Source: Trifolium pratense (Eukaryota; Streptophyta; Magnoliopsida; Fabales; Fabaceae). From it: DNA of 64,000 nucleotides. The number at the start of each line of letters is the position of its first letter. Positions within the stretch are counted from its first letter, which is position 1. The notes below the pieces were generated by a model. That model ran no database searches. It was not told the origin of the DNA and saw nothing but the letters and a program-made list of their open reading frames with translations. A program made the translations under genes and the position numbers. Below are positions 1-12,100 of the stretch, piece after piece. The stretch lies in assembly GCF_020283565.1 (NCBI RefSeq), contig NC_060061.1, positions 47,467,362 through 47,531,361 on the forward strand, in the 5' to 3' direction.

Positions 1-987
1 GGTATAAATTAGTTATTGCATCATCCTATAACCGGAAACTGTGTGTAATCCCGATCAAACAACTCATAGTTAGACAAGGAAGAAGGTTCTCAAATTTCAA
101 ATATTATTAAACAACTAAAATTTGAAGTTATAGGCTGAATAAAATTTAAGCAAAACTCAATTAGTTATACAGTATTTAAGAATTTTTTTAAAAAAATAAC
201 TTTTTATATATTTTGAGATAGAAGTATTAAAAAATATTTTTTAATTAAATTTTTTATTTAGTGCGTCTAAAACATGTTGGCATTTGCTTTATTTTATTTG
301 ATTGGTGTATCTTCCAATAATTTCTTGCATTATGTGTCGTGTGCATGAATTTCTTCATTCAGAATTAAAAGAAGAAGGACAATTTTGTTCACAGTTAATA
401 CTTATAATTAGAGATGGAGGAAATATAGAATTAGACACCACGTTAATATATAGCCCAAATTAAGGAAAAAAATTACACAAATATTCTTAGGCAACCAAAT
501 TTTAGAAATATCATCAAAAAATAACTTTTGATTTTCATTAGGAGGGTTCTCTAAAACGATATATAACCTCTAAATCACCTAAAGAAATGCTCAAGTTCGC
601 TAGCCTCAATTAGTACATCCAGCTAATATTGTCTTTACGATAAGTATGATTGATTTGGATCTGTCATATCTGAAACTAAGAAAATTACGAAATTAATGAG
701 ATTTTCTCGTTAAAACTTGTAATTATTGGAGTTCATATCTATAAGAATCTTAAAATTGCTTTTCACAACGAAATGAGGTACATTCTCTTGTCAAACCATC
801 TCCAACACCAAGGTATAAACTCCACATTTTAGCTTAGAGGAAATCACAAGTTTCAATCTTATATTAATATAGTCTTTTAATCCATTTTCCATCAAAATAA
901 GTTCACCACAACCTACAATTTCTCCTCTATTTTGCAAGAACTAGACCATGACTATTGAACTTGATCAATCTATTTTGTTGTCGCTTT

Positions 988-1250
988 TGTTGGGTTTTAA
1001 CCGTTAACTATGAACAAAGATTATGAAGGTGATTGAATGAAATACTAATGTGAAAGCAATTATATGAAATTGATTAAGAAAAAGCGTAATTTTATTAACA
1101 ACAGAAGCACTTATATATAGGTGAAGAGTACAATGCTAAAGAGAGGTAACTTGTGAGACAAGTTAACTATCAACCCAATAACCACTCTAACTAACTACGC
1201 ATAACAACCGTACAACAAAAACTAACTCCTAACTGTCAAAACAGAAGTTT
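988..1250 (-). mobile_element. Possible LTR remnant
   Basis: Read on the minus strand, the stretch has a TATA-like CTATATATAAG near 1120, then a short leader, and ends in ...CCCAACA at 988, resembling a small plant Copia LTR. No target-site duplication or partner LTR was found, so this is a weak structural resemblance only. Confidence 0.25.
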
Positions 1251-1750
1251 GTTGGCTCGCTAAGCCAAAAATTCCTCGCTTAATATCTCTAGTGGACTTC
1301 TGAAGGACTAAATTAACAAGTAAAAAAATATGTTTATAATTATTATCCCGTAAAAAAATGTTCATACACTTGTTTGTAACACCAGTATTTCTATTTTTTT
1401 TTTTTTTGACAAATTATTTTAAGCCTCTAGAAATATTTTTTCTACTATATATTGACCTAATTGGGCCACCAAATGGTATATTGGTAAAAAAAAAATTTTG
1501 AAGCAAGTATATTGGTATTTAACTATATGTGCATGTGTATTTTATAATGTGTGGTTTCTACGCACATACAACAATATTTTATTCTCACGATGTCGATGAT
1601 GATCTATTTCAATGTGAATAGTTTTTTCCTTATACTTTTTTATAAGAATTTAATTATTTATTTAAGGTTTATATTATCACCATCACAAGTCACAACATGT
1701 GACTGTGACACTGCCTACTTCTAACTTCTTCCTTTTCTGTGAGCGCCAGC

Positions 1751-1751
<1 letters not shown>

Positions 1752-1809
<58 letters not shown>
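1752..1809. repeat. (TAA)n microsatellite
   Basis: About 19 uninterrupted TAA units. A simple sequence repeat, likely length-polymorphic. Confidence 0.95.
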
Positions 1810-1811
<2 letters not shown>

Positions 1812-2243
1812 GAGTTAATTACCAATAATCATTAATTCCAATAAAATGTATTTGAATTTTCTTAAATAATGTTTCAAAGTTTAAACTTTGAGTTAAGATC
1901 CTCTCCATTTCCTATTTTTTTTCATCTTCTTCATTATTATATAATTTTAAAATATAAATACAAAAATGTGATATTAAATTGGTCCAAATATCTTTTATAA
2001 ACCTCAAAATATTTAAAAACTTTAGTAATGGACGAAATGAAAAGAATAGAAAATGAAGAGAATTCCACCTCTTAAACTTTGAGATGTAAAGATGTAGTTG
2101 AGAGAATATACTCCACTAAATATGGTCAGCCAAATTTTCTGACTGAAATTATTCATCAGCAAAGTCAGTAAATATTTTACATTGATATAACATTGTTAAG
2201 GAAAGGAGAGTAAAGAGTACTAGCGCAAGCATAGCCATGTATA

Positions 2244-2294
2244 AGTTAGGGACCAGTAGAGTCTTTGTTAAAAAAAAAGTTAGGACCAGTAGAG
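2244..2294 (+). mobile_element. Poly-A micro-insertion with TSD
   Basis: A near-perfect direct repeat of 17-18 bp (agttagg(g)accagtagag, 2244-2261 and 2279-2294) flanks only tctttgtt plus an A-run. The A-run abuts the right repeat, as expected for target-primed reverse transcription of a poly-A RNA on the plus strand. The last non-A bases (TTTGTT) resemble the 3' end of the LINE at 5487 (CTTGTT then A-run). Confidence 0.7.
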
Positions 2295-2414
2295 AAAAAC
2301 AAATGCATGATGAAACTTACTTTATAAATGAATCCAATAGAAGCACATATATTTAAGTGGTCCTCCTTTGTAAAATACTTCAACATGTTTATATAAATAA
2401 ATTAATTTGATGCG

Positions 2415-2500
2415 TCCCCCAAGCTTAGCTCAGATATCACATATAATATTATGTAAGAGCTGGAGTTCGAATCTCGAACATTTTAAATTTTTATTTCACT
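2415..2500 (+). mobile_element. tRNA-derived SINE fragment
   Basis: An A-box-like AGCTTAGCTCAG at 2421-2432 and a B-box-like GAGTTCGAATCT at 2463-2474 are spaced as in a tRNA-derived Pol III promoter. The body is diverged and I could not define the 3' tail or target duplication. It matches in type the minus-strand SINE at 47099-47205. Confidence 0.5.
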
Positions 2501-3031
2501 AAAATTTAGATATTTCACTTATTCACTTTTAAAAGTGAAATTTTTAATCTTTAAGCTACTGGTTAAAAAATTATTTGTATGTTATTGGTACTTGATGACT
2601 TATGAGGATATTGGTTTGCTAAATTGTCCTTTTATTAGAGTGATAGAGAAGTCTACAGCTATGTTTTTCACGTGATTCACTAATTGTTTGTTTCTATTTG
2701 TTTTCCTTTATTTATAAACGTTAATCAATTATTATATATTTTTTTAACCCTTTAATATGTACATTCTCCTTTCCAATAATTTGTTTATGTGGCAAATTTA
2801 TATATACACAGTACCTTACCCTTTTTTGACAAATGTACTTTTTAATTTGTATAGCAAAAATTCTCATTACATTTTTTTATTAATTATTAATCTTTGAGTT
2901 TTAAAAGAAGGATTTTAATAATTTAAAATTCATATATTCACGATATAAATAAAGTTTAATAAAAAAATATTAAAAATTGTATTCAATTCTTCTAAATTAT
3001 TCATCCTCAAATATTAATCATTTAAGACTAA

Positions 3032-3070
3032 TAACTTAGGTTTTTTTTTTTTTGGCTCATAACTTAGGTT
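3032..3070 (-). mobile_element. Poly-A micro-insertion with TSD (minus)
   Basis: The 11-bp direct repeat taacttaggtt (3032-3042, 3060-3070) flanks a T-run plus ggctca. In insertion orientation this is TGAGCC followed by A's. The T-run abuts the left repeat, as expected for a minus-strand insertion. Confidence 0.65.
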
Positions 3071-3135
3071 CATTTAGTTTATTGACATTATTATTGACTG
3101 ATAGTTAATTAAAATGATCTTAATTAAGGTAACAA

Positions 3136-3185
3136 CTAGTCTTTCATTCATGCTTCAAAAAAAAACATCTAGTCTTTCATTCATG
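3136..3185 (+). mobile_element. Poly-A micro-insertion with TSD
   Basis: The 17-bp perfect repeat ctagtctttcattcatg (3136-3152, 3169-3185) flanks cttc, nine A's and cat. The repeat may extend leftwards with one mismatch (caa/cat), which would place the A-run directly against it. Confidence 0.7.
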
Positions 3186-4064
3186 GACCACGTAATTAAT
3201 TATAGCCACAACCACAGTTGGATCGCCAAAAGATCTTGTCACAATATTTCTACTTTTAGTGTTGTTTTTTTTATAAGCAAAAATATATATGAATTATAAG
3301 GAGTACAAGGTATATTCAACCCTTACAATTCGATAATTAATAATCTCCTTAGATGTTTTGGTAACAAGTTAAAGAATCATTACACCATTCAGAAAAAGAT
3401 ACATTAACATTATCCCCTATCCTGCATATAAATCAAAACCAAGAAATGTAAACACAATGTTGTTGCGCATTCGCCAAATACACCACGTTGTCGCAAGTCA
3501 AATAAGGTGACCGAACTTGATTCTATGTTTTTCTTTTACTATTGAACTAAACATATTAAAATGATGTCATCCTGTTTCAAATTGTATGAAGTTGATACCC
3601 AAAACGAAATTATAATATAGTGAATAAATCAATCAATATATAGAGTTGTTGAAATATCACATGTGCTTCATGCACAACAATGGCCACTAACAATCATTCC
3701 CTTGACAAAGATTAAATCAATTTTTTTTTATGTGCATAAATATGAGCTGATTATTTGCTGTGTATATTTCGTTTACCATGATCATGTGTTCTATTGGTAA
3801 ATTGGTTTAACTAAAATCAATTTTATAAAATTAATTTAATTTGTATTATCGTAGAACCAAACACATATATTAACATAGTTGTGTCAGTTGTACAAAATGA
3901 TGAAGTGTTCTATTGGAAAATTGGTTTAACTAAGTTTAGTAACTAATTTTTTTACAATAGTTTAGTAATTAATATATTACCACCAAAAGGGTCAATTGTA
4001 CAAGATTATTAGCTCTTCAAGGAATTGTAAAGGAAAATCTAAATTGATTAGGACCCTACAACAA

Positions 4065-4117
4065 TTGTTCTTTAAAAAGTTTTTTTTTTTTTAAATCAAC
4101 TTGTTCTTTAAAAAGTT
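4065..4117 (-). mobile_element. Poly-A micro-insertion with TSD (minus)
   Basis: The 17-bp repeat ttgttctttaaaaagtt (4065-4081, 4101-4117) flanks a T-run and aaatcaac. The T-run abuts the left copy. Confidence 0.7.
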
Positions 4118-5486
4118 GATTATAAAAGTTACTTTGTATCTCATCATTTATTGTCTTTATTTGTTAAGAGTTGAAAAAATGGTGATTGTAGGTTGGGAAA
4201 TGGTTTTCTTAATTAATCAAACTCACCTGCACTTGAAGTCATCATACTAATGATTTGTGGCAACAAAAATGGTCACTGATTAGAAACTTCTTACTCTATT
4301 TTTAATTATTCTCAATATTTTTCTTATTCAACGTCTCTCTTATTTCAATGGTTTTTTTTTTCTCTTCACATTTTTTAAGGAGGCCAATTGTGTCACAAGC
4401 ACAATATTTCTTTTCTCTTAAAGCTATATCTTATTTTCTTCATCTGTGGTTCACAATCTATATTCAAGAGGACTTAGATGTGATTGCACCAATCTCTTTT
4501 AGTTTAGGAAAAAGTTTTGAATTTTAATTCAGAATTTAAAATGTAACGAAAATAAAATTTGAGTGTCGTCCTAGTCCTTTTTTTTTTTTTGAAAAAGCTA
4601 AAATGATTACTACCTGATCAGAGAGATTACTATTTGTAATTAGACGTAATTATAAGAAGAAATTAAAAAAAAAAAAAGTATATGTGTATTTGTAGAAATT
4701 GAAATATAATTTTACTAAAAAACTTAATTTAAATTCTCTATAAAAAAAAATGTGGTACCAATTCTCTCTACATTTTTTACTAAGTAAATTCTCTATACAT
4801 GTATACTATATATGAATTAATAATGTATGTAATTGGTCTAAGAACAATAACAACTATAACAATTTTATCAACAAAAAAAAACAATTATAACAATTATTCC
4901 ACAAAAAAAAGAAAGAAAAAACAATAATAATTATATAAGCAAAAAGATCAAATGACTAACATGTGTGGTCCTTTTTAATCATTTATAGTTTGTGAACACT
5001 ATGAGTCTTATACGTACCCAAAAATAGAATGAAGGTCAATCATCACTTTACACAATTATATAAACCTATTATATAAGCCTAAGCCTATAATATGAATAAT
5101 TGAAGAAATTAACATTATATTATATAAGATGAAGCCAAAAACAGCTGCCAGATCCTCTTCATCAATCTTTACACAATCTCAACCCAATATTTTGCTCAAG
5201 CTAATTTAAACAATTATAAGATAAGGATCAACTCGTGCACATTTGTGGCACAATGATGATATGTGTTGAAAACGAATTCATCAATTATTTCACAACTTGT
5301 TTAAACATCACAACTAAAGAAACATATCTTGCTAATTGGAGTTTCTAGAAACTAATCCTCTCATATTGATTGATTGTAGTAAAGTGAATTGATATTGAAC
5401 CTCGATGGAGTGTAATTTTGTGGTGATTCTACTTCAAACAAATTTTATTAATGACATGTAAACCAATAAAAAATAATATTTTTTTA

Positions 5487-6120
5487 ACAAGCCAAAACGA
5501 GATATATTAATAAAAACAGTCTCTCCAGCACAAGACGTACCGATATAAACTACAAAAGTTTACAAAGTGTCAGAGAAACAAAACCATAAAACAAATCATA
5601 CAAGGCACATACAAAGCAAAGGACTAGAGCACCAACTATGGTAGTTAAAAGCTAACGTAAAATTCGTCGACTTCAACTACCTAAATGAGAAAAGCTTGAT
5701 CTTGTCCAACAAAATATGAGGTGTGTCTGCTGAGCCTGAGAACAATCGATGGTTTATCTCCGTCCATACTACCCAAACGCAAGCAAGCCAAATAAGCTGC
5801 AAAAAAGATCGACGCGCGCTCTAGATCCACCGGTTGAATATGTAAACTAAACAAAGTGGTCGCGCAATGTATTGAAATCCGCCAAAGAAATGTCAATCCA
5901 CGAGAGCACTAAATCCCAAAGAGAACCAACCGTGCTGCAAGAGATGAATAAGTGATAGACCGACTCAGCCTCTCCACAACCAAAAATGCAACTGTGAGCT
6001 GTAGGAGAAAAAACATCTCTAGCGACCAGGTTTACCTTCGTAGGCAACCTGTCACGTAAAAGACGCCACACGAAGATGGAAACTGATGAGAATCGCGGAG
6101 CGGTTGGAACAAAACAAGAG
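5487..6120 (-). mobile_element. 5'-truncated LINE (L1-type) 3' end
   Basis: Two minus-strand frames carry the end of a plant LINE ORF2. The frame from about 6120 to 5850 has the zinc-binding region typical of plant LINE reverse transcriptases: [16 protein letters not shown], then a Cys-x3-Cys (CIFGC), GEAESVYHLFISC and W residues. A second frame (5681-5896) continues the C-terminus, so a frameshift separates them near 5850-5890. The 3' end reads ...CTCGTTTTGGCTTGTTAAAAAAA on the minus strand at 5480-5505, a normal L1-like poly-A terminus. The 5' truncation abuts the hAT relic at about 6110-6125. No target-site duplication was found. Confidence 0.75.
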
Positions 6121-7807
6121 TTGTACCAAAAATAGCAATGGTAATTTTTTAGGTTTAATTGAAATGGTAGCTGAATTTGACCCAATTGTCCAAGAACATG
6201 TAAGACGTATTACAGATGACAATCTTCATGTTCACTATCTTGGGCATAATATCCAAAATGAACTAATACTTTTGCTTGCTTCTGAAATTAAAAATGAAAT
6301 TATTAGAAAAATAAAACAACCAAAGTATTTTTCAGTGATACTTGATTGTACCCCTGATGTTAGTCATCAAGAACAAATGTCTTTGATAATACGATACGTG
6401 AATGTTTCTTCAAATAGGATTGAGGAATCTTTCTTAGGATTTTTGAATGTGGATGATACAATAGGGCAGGGTCTTTTTGATGTTTTACAAGATGAATTGA
6501 AAAAGCTTGATCTAGACCTATTTGATGTGCGAGGACAAGGTTATGACAATGGGTCGAATATGAAAGGAAAACATCAAGGTGTACAAAAGAGGTTTTTAGA
6601 TATAAATCCAAGAGCCTTTTATACTCCTTGTGGTTGTCATAGTCTCAATTTGGTATTGTGTGATATGACAAACTCTTGTCGCAAAGCTAAAGAATTTTTT
6701 GGACTTGTTCAACGCATTTATACTATTTTTGCCAATTCTACCAAGAGATGACAAATTTTAAAAGATAATGTAAAAGGGTTGACTCCGAAATCATTGTCAT
6801 CCACTCGTTGGGAGAGTCATATAGATAGTGTCAAAGCTATAAGACTTCAAATGTCAGATTTTAGAGAAGCTTTACTTGAAGTGTCGGAAAATGATTCAGA
6901 TTCTAAAATAGAAAGTGAAGCCAAATCCTTAGCAACAAATGAGCTTGGTGATTTTAAGTTTTTAGTGGCGATAGTTATTTGGTATGAAATATTATTTGCA
7001 ATTAATACGGTTAGCAAGCTCTTACAGTCAAGTGATATGCTTATTGATTTTGCTATGGAAAAAATAAAGGGGTTGATTTCATTTTTTGAGGAATATAGAG
7101 AAACTAGTTTTAAAAATGCCTTGAATTATGCTACGGAAATTGCTCTTGAATTGAACATTGATCCAGTATTTTCTCAAAAGCGTAAAATTCAAAGAAAAAG
7201 ACAATTTGATGAGAATTTGAGTACCGCGTCAGTTGAGCTATCTGAAGAGGAATCTTTTAGGGTTAATTATTTTCTTTACCTTGTTGATCAAGCTGTTGTA
7301 TCTCTTAAAACGAGATTTGAGCAATACCAACAATATGAAAATGTTTTTGGTTTCTTGTTTAGTTCTCAAAATTTACAATTGTTGGATGATGCAACTTTGA
7401 ACTCTTGTTGTAGTAATTTAGAGGAAAGGTTGACACATAATGAGCAGTTTGATGTTGTTGGGAAAGAACTATGTGTGGAGTTAAGGTTACTAAGAAATAT
7501 GTTGCCTGGAGGAAAGATGAGGCCTATTGATATATTAAATTTTTTGAAAGGTATGAATTGTTTTCCTAATACAATTATTGCATATAGAATTTTATTAACT
7601 ATTCCTGTGACAGTTGCCTCTGCAGAAAGAAGCTTTTCAAAATTGAAGTTGTTGAAGTCTTACTTGCGGTCTACCATGTTACAAGAAAGACTTAACGGCT
7701 TAGCATTGATAGCAATTGAGAATAATCTCTTGGATGACATACAATATGAAGACTTGATTCATGAATTTGCTTCAAAAAATGCAGCAAGAATGAGTCGATT
7801 TAAGTAG
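6086..7807 (+). pseudogene. hAT-type transposase relic (DUF4371 / hAT dimerisation), one nonsense codon
   Basis: A plus-strand frame of about 560 codons, interrupted by a single in-frame TGA at 6749-6751 (consistent with a Trp-to-stop change), resembles plant ZMYM/TTF-type hAT transposases. Visible parts: a DUF4371-like region with [17 protein letters not shown] and a second acidic site in [30 protein letters not shown]; and a C-terminal hAT dimerisation region with PVTVASAERSFSKLKLLKSYLRS in two adjoining motifs near 7600-7670. The N-terminal TTF zinc finger and the start of DUF4371 are missing, cut where the LINE joins at about 6120. The first 30-40 bases of the open frame are LINE-derived. 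Non-coding sequence to about 8035 (cggagacgccactgcc) looks like the 3' flank of the same element family. It could not encode an active transposase as it stands. Confidence 0.85.
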
Positions 7808-8019
7808 CGAGAATTTTTTTTAATAAGCAAAGTAACTATAATGTATTTTGTTGTTATTGTTAGACTATGAATCTTTTTTATGTTAATTACAAGAATGATT
7901 ATAATTTTATGTTATTTGCAATTTAAATCGATGATGATTTTTTTATAAAAAAAAGTTACGTGTTTTTTTTATTAAAGGTCCACTTTCATATTTCGCACAG
8001 AGCCCCCAAAAACTCGGAG

Positions 8020-8380
8020 ACGCCACTGCCTTCTAAGCATGAAACTTGAAAAATTTCATCCTTGAGGACAATGATGTTTGAAGGGGATAGTATTGTGACA
8101 GGAAATAAATATAATTTAATAGTTTATTTTAAATAAATAGTTTATTTTATGTTATTTACTCTTTTAGCTCTGAGGGTTGTATTTAAAGTCTTGTTCCTCA
8201 TTTGAAACAATCAATCAATATTCAACAAATTATTTTCTTCTCTAAAAAAACTTTCTCATTCAATATTATATTTTGCATAATTTCTCTTTGGTACCGGATT
8301 CTATTCTAGGTCATTAGAATCCCTACTCTTGAGACTTAATTTTTCCAGTTCGTTCCTAGAATCTACTTTATTGGTTATAT
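8020..8380 (+). mobile_element. Ty3/gypsy 3' end remnant (PPT plus LTR start)
   Basis: The sequence ccttgaggacaatgatg, then tttgaaggggatagtat (8077-8093), then TGTGACAGG from 8094, has the layout of the end of a gypsy pol gene, polypurine tract and 3' LTR start. The LTR-like part continues through a leader-like CT-rich region to about 8370. No second LTR or TSD was found, so this is a relic. Confidence 0.45.
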
Positions 8381-8467
8381 ATAAGGTTCTTGAAAATAGA
8401 AAAGAAAAAAAAAAACTTAAATTATTGGGTGCCAACATAATAACTATATGGTAGCTCACATAATATT

Positions 8468-8991
8468 CTAGTCTGTACACACATAATCATTCGCAATACG
8501 TTTACAACATCTACATTTTGAAATGAGACACTTCGCCATAGGGAAAGGAAAGCGACAATGCATGAATTGACATTGAATCTCAGTTGTACATTTTAGTGCA
8601 AAAACAAAATCTTGTGTACGTCTATCACCTGCTATAATGAGAAGAAAAAATGTAACTAAAATAAAATGAAATATTTTGTTCGAAGTAAAGAAGAAGAGTT
8701 TAATTGTTGTGCACCGTCGGTGTAATTTTGTTTTACACATACATCCAATAATGCGTTGCCACATCATTTAATGAATGTGACACATCATGTGTTTTTAATT
8801 ACCATACATGATGTGTCGGTACATTATTGGACGCATGTGCAAAATAACTTTACACCGACGGTGCATATAAATTAAATTCAAAGAAGAAATATGAAAAGAA
8901 TATAAAACAACTTACCATCTACGTTCATGGAAACAAGAAATATGAAAAGAAAGAAAATCATAACATAAATAAATTTGACAATTTCAGCCAT
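8468..8991 (-). CDS. Nodule-specific cysteine-rich (NCR) peptide
   Basis: Two exons on the minus strand: 8916-8991 (start ATG at 8991) and 8468-8628 (stop TAG at 8468-8470), separated by a 287-bp GT-AG intron (donor GTAAGT, acceptor GCAG). They join in frame to 78 residues. Exon 1 encodes a classical NCR signal peptide beginning MAEIVKFIYVMIFFLF, with the intron at the Asp-Gly that ends it, the usual family position. The mature part has C39-x5-C45-x4-C50-x8-C59-x4-C64-x-C66, the six-cysteine NCR pattern, plus C67 and C76. NCR peptides are secreted into symbiosomes of nodule cells and act on differentiating rhizobia; that role is family knowledge. The intron carries a MITE. The extra cysteines and a basic mature chain (KCRCCKR) are notable. 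Confidence 0.85.
8710..8865. mobile_element. MITE inside the NCR intron
   Basis: A 156-bp foldback with terminal inverted repeats TGCACCGTCGGTGTAA (8710-8725) and TTACACCGACGGTGCA (8850-8865). The inversion continues imperfectly inwards (cattattgg / ccaataatg). The TIR contains the self-complementary core CACCGTCGGTG. It lies entirely between the NCR splice sites. Confidence 0.85.
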
Positions 8992-10104
8992 ACTTTTTCC
9001 TTTGCATGTAACAAATGATTTTGCCACTTTATAATTTATTAATCTCATCCTCTCCTTTCATTAAATAAATATTTTTTTAACTCTTATGGACTTATAAAAA
9101 ATCATTCTTGAAATTAGAATTATTATTCAGTGTCTCTTAAACATATTAATGTGTTGTGTTTGTCCCTTTAAGTCACTTAATAAAGAGGTCACATAAAAAA
9201 CTCACCAATAATTAAAAAGAAAATGTTATTTTATAACCGTAAATGGACTTATAAGCCGATTAAAAGATTCTTACAAGACAATTTGAAAACATAGTTGAGA
9301 GGGTTAAAGATGAGCCATTTGATTAAATTGATTGTTGAGATTAAATTTAAATTTTAAACACCCCCTATCCACGTGATCAATCTTCTTTTCCTTCTTCTCA
9401 TTCACTTGCTCGTCTTATCTCTTCATCTTCTTCGGCCACAAGCAAACCCTAAATCTAATTTGTTTTTCCTCCACTTTTATCTTGTAATTTTTATTAAAAA
9501 ATAATACAATTTTGTCTTGACTAGGATTCGAACCCACAACCCTTCAATGCAAAACAATATTTTCAACCATTATGAAAAGTATATCAATTATGATTAAAAT
9601 TATGTGTAATAAATGATAAGCACCATCGATTTTCATAGGAAAGATTTCATACAACAATTAAATACCATCAAATTACATTGCACAGTTTCAACAATTAAAC
9701 ACCGATAATTAGAAATCTAGCAAATCATCAAATCATACATTTTCTTAGTGTTTTATTTTTCGAAAAAATTTATAGTTTTTTTTATCCTAATTCAATTTTT
9801 TTACTAATTAACTAAACATGTTAACCATTTTCTTAATGTTTTTTTTTTACGAAAAAAATCATTGGACTTAAAAGTTACTTTTTTTAACTAAACATGCTAA
9901 GAAAAATATACATTTTTTATGTCTTTCTGAATTTAAAAGTTTATTCATGTTGAGGAGTATGGTTGATCGTATTACTGCAAATATATATCAAGGTGGTATT
10001 TATGCAAATAATAGTTGACTCCAGGTATATATCAATGTGATTATATTATTAATTACGAAAAAAATCACTGATTTACATTTGTTTCTTTTGCCAACAATGT
10101 ATCA
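8992..10104. other. Intergenic, upstream of the NCR gene
   Basis: No gene is seen. Positions 9334-9383 recur in inverted orientation at 13812-13858. Positions 9440-9600 resemble the diverged repeat units at 12150-12350 and 12630-12840 (a CCCTAAATCTAATTT block, then a reverse tRNA-like GGATTCGAACCCAC). The NCR promoter must lie in the first few hundred bases; I could not assign a TATA box confidently. Confidence 0.5.
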
Positions 10105-11980
10105 TAGCCTTTCCGGATCAAAGAAGATTGTTTTCTGAATGGGTTTTGGGTGTTGGGGATGGAAAAATTGAAGATGACAATGACGATGATTAATTTATAA
10201 CTTGACATTCTATCAGATTTATTGATTCCAAATTCAGTTGATCCTCTTGCTTCTATCGTTGAAAGCATATATCCCCAACTTTTAGAAAACATGAATGATA
10301 TAACGTGTTTCCAAAATAAAGCTATATTAGCACCTAAAAATTCAATAGTCGACACAATAAATGATTATATGTTGAATTTAATTCCTATTGGAGAAAAAAC
10401 ATATTTGAGTTATGATACTCCACTCGCATAAAATGTAGATTGTCAAACAATGGATGATGTTCATACTTCCGAATTTTTTAACACAATTTCTACGTTGGGA
10501 CTCCCAAATCACAAGTTGAGGATTAAAGTTGGAGTTCCTGTTATGCTATTACGGCCCGTTTGGTGCGCAGGATAGGATAGAGATAGGATAGGATAAGAAG
10601 CTGGATAAGGATATGATAGGATAGTGACATGATAAACACATATTCTGTCATGTGTTTGGTGTACACATGATAAAAACAGAGGATAACATTATTTTATCAT
10701 ATCATATGTTTGGTGCACACTTGATCTTCACATAATACGATAAATGTTTTTATTTATTTATTTTTTGTATTTTTTTTTTAATTCACAATAATTGTAGTAA
10801 CAAAATTATTCTTCTATACCACAAAAAAAAAAATCTGATAAAATAGTTTCATATAATTGCACAAAATAATACATTGATAAATTGTGCTATAAAAATTGTT
10901 TCCAGAACGATTTGTAAATTGAAAAATCGTAGAACTTGAGGTAGAAGAGAGAAAATAGATCTTTCTTATTGTATCAACAAAACTAAAAAATAGATCTTTC
11001 TTACCATCGATGGCAATTTAGCACTTATGGGGTTTCACATATTGCAAGATATATACAATGGGCGATGAAGATAAAACTCAAAACGATGGCAAGTAATTAG
11101 GAAAACAAACAAACAATGTTATTTTACCCTTTTCCAATCAATAATTTAGGAACATAAGCACCAAATTTAAGAATTAAAAGTATCTCGATTGGGAACATAA
11201 GTGCAAAAAAAAATTAGGGGGAAAAATTGAAAGGTAGACACGAACAGTAATTGAGAGCAGGAGCAAGGAGATAGGGATGTTGTTGATGGAAAAGAGTGGG
11301 AGAGAGGAGACGGTTTTGCAGAGAGTCAGAATCGAAAGAGGTCCTTTGAGAAATAGAAAATACGCGCCGTGATAGTGTTATGCTATCAGGTTGCTAATCC
11401 AACTAAAAATAAGGATAAGAATAACAAAGAGCCAATAGGATAGGATTAAAAATTGGTTAAGTTTATCATTTCCTATTGGTGCACCAAACAAAGGATTTCA
11501 ACATGATAGGTTAATTTTATACTATCCTGTCTTCCTATCCAGCGCACCAAACGGACCCTTAAGGAATTTGAATAAAAAATTAGGATTATGCAATGGAACA
11601 AGACTTATTATTATAAGATTGGGAAAATGCGCTCTTGAAAGAATAATTATTTCAGGAAGTAATATTGGTGATCATATTTTCATACCCAAATTTTCTCTGA
11701 CACCGTCTGACGTAAAAATTCCTTTTAAATTTCAACGGAGATAATTTTCCTTTCATGATTTCTTTTGCGATGACTATTAATAAGAGTCAGTGACAATCTT
11801 TAAAACATGTTGGGATATATCTCCCGTCGCCAGTGTTTTCACATGGTCAGCTGTATATTGCGATTTCAAGAGTTACTTCTAGAGAATGATTAAAAATGTT
11901 GATCATCGACGATGACGGCGAAGATACGACTAAGACTTCGAATGTGGTCTATAAGAAAGTTTTCCGTAATATACCTTCCT
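10105..11980 (+). pseudogene. Helitron helicase C-terminal relic, copy 1
   Basis: The plus strand encodes broken pieces of a Helitron PIF1-like helicase. A piece with FSEWVLGVGDGKIEDDND starts near 10132, then IPNSVDPLASIVESIYPQL and ITCFQNKAILAPKN (10222-10431), then NHKLRIKVGVPVMLL up to 10550. A 1-kb MITE interrupts there. The frame resumes directly after the MITE with LGLCNGTRLI and SLTPSDVKIPFKF, and then breaks into stops and shifts. It ends near 11975 in a block corresponding to the NVVYKKVF end of the copy at 13960-14437. Several stops mean it cannot be functional. Confidence 0.8.
10552..11558. mobile_element. 1007-bp PIF/Harbinger-like MITE with TTA TSD
   Basis: The termini read CGGCCCGTTTGGTGCGC (10552 on) and, reverse-complemented, GGGTCCGTTTGGTGCGC (to 11558), with two mismatches in 17. 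The target-site duplication TTA is at 10549-10551 and 11559-11561. Subterminal regions are rich in GATAGGATA-type repeats on both sides. No transposase is encoded. Removing the element plus one TTA makes the flanking helicase frame contiguous, so the insertion came after helicase capture or deposition. Confidence 0.85.
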
Positions 11981-12100
11981 TTGTATTTATTCAAAATTAT
12001 TGTTGAACTATGGTTTAATGTTACTCAAAAAATTTCATATACCTTATATAATTGCAATTATCATATCATAATTTATAATTACATACCTTACAGCTAATTA

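Larger units (their letters stand above)
1..5486. other. AT-rich intergenic DNA without a host gene
   Basis: I see no coding region in this stretch. Frames are short and interrupted, with no family motif. It holds a TAA microsatellite, a possible LTR remnant, a tRNA-like SINE and four poly-A micro-insertions, each listed separately. Base composition is strongly AT-rich with many homopolymer runs. Confidence 0.6.
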
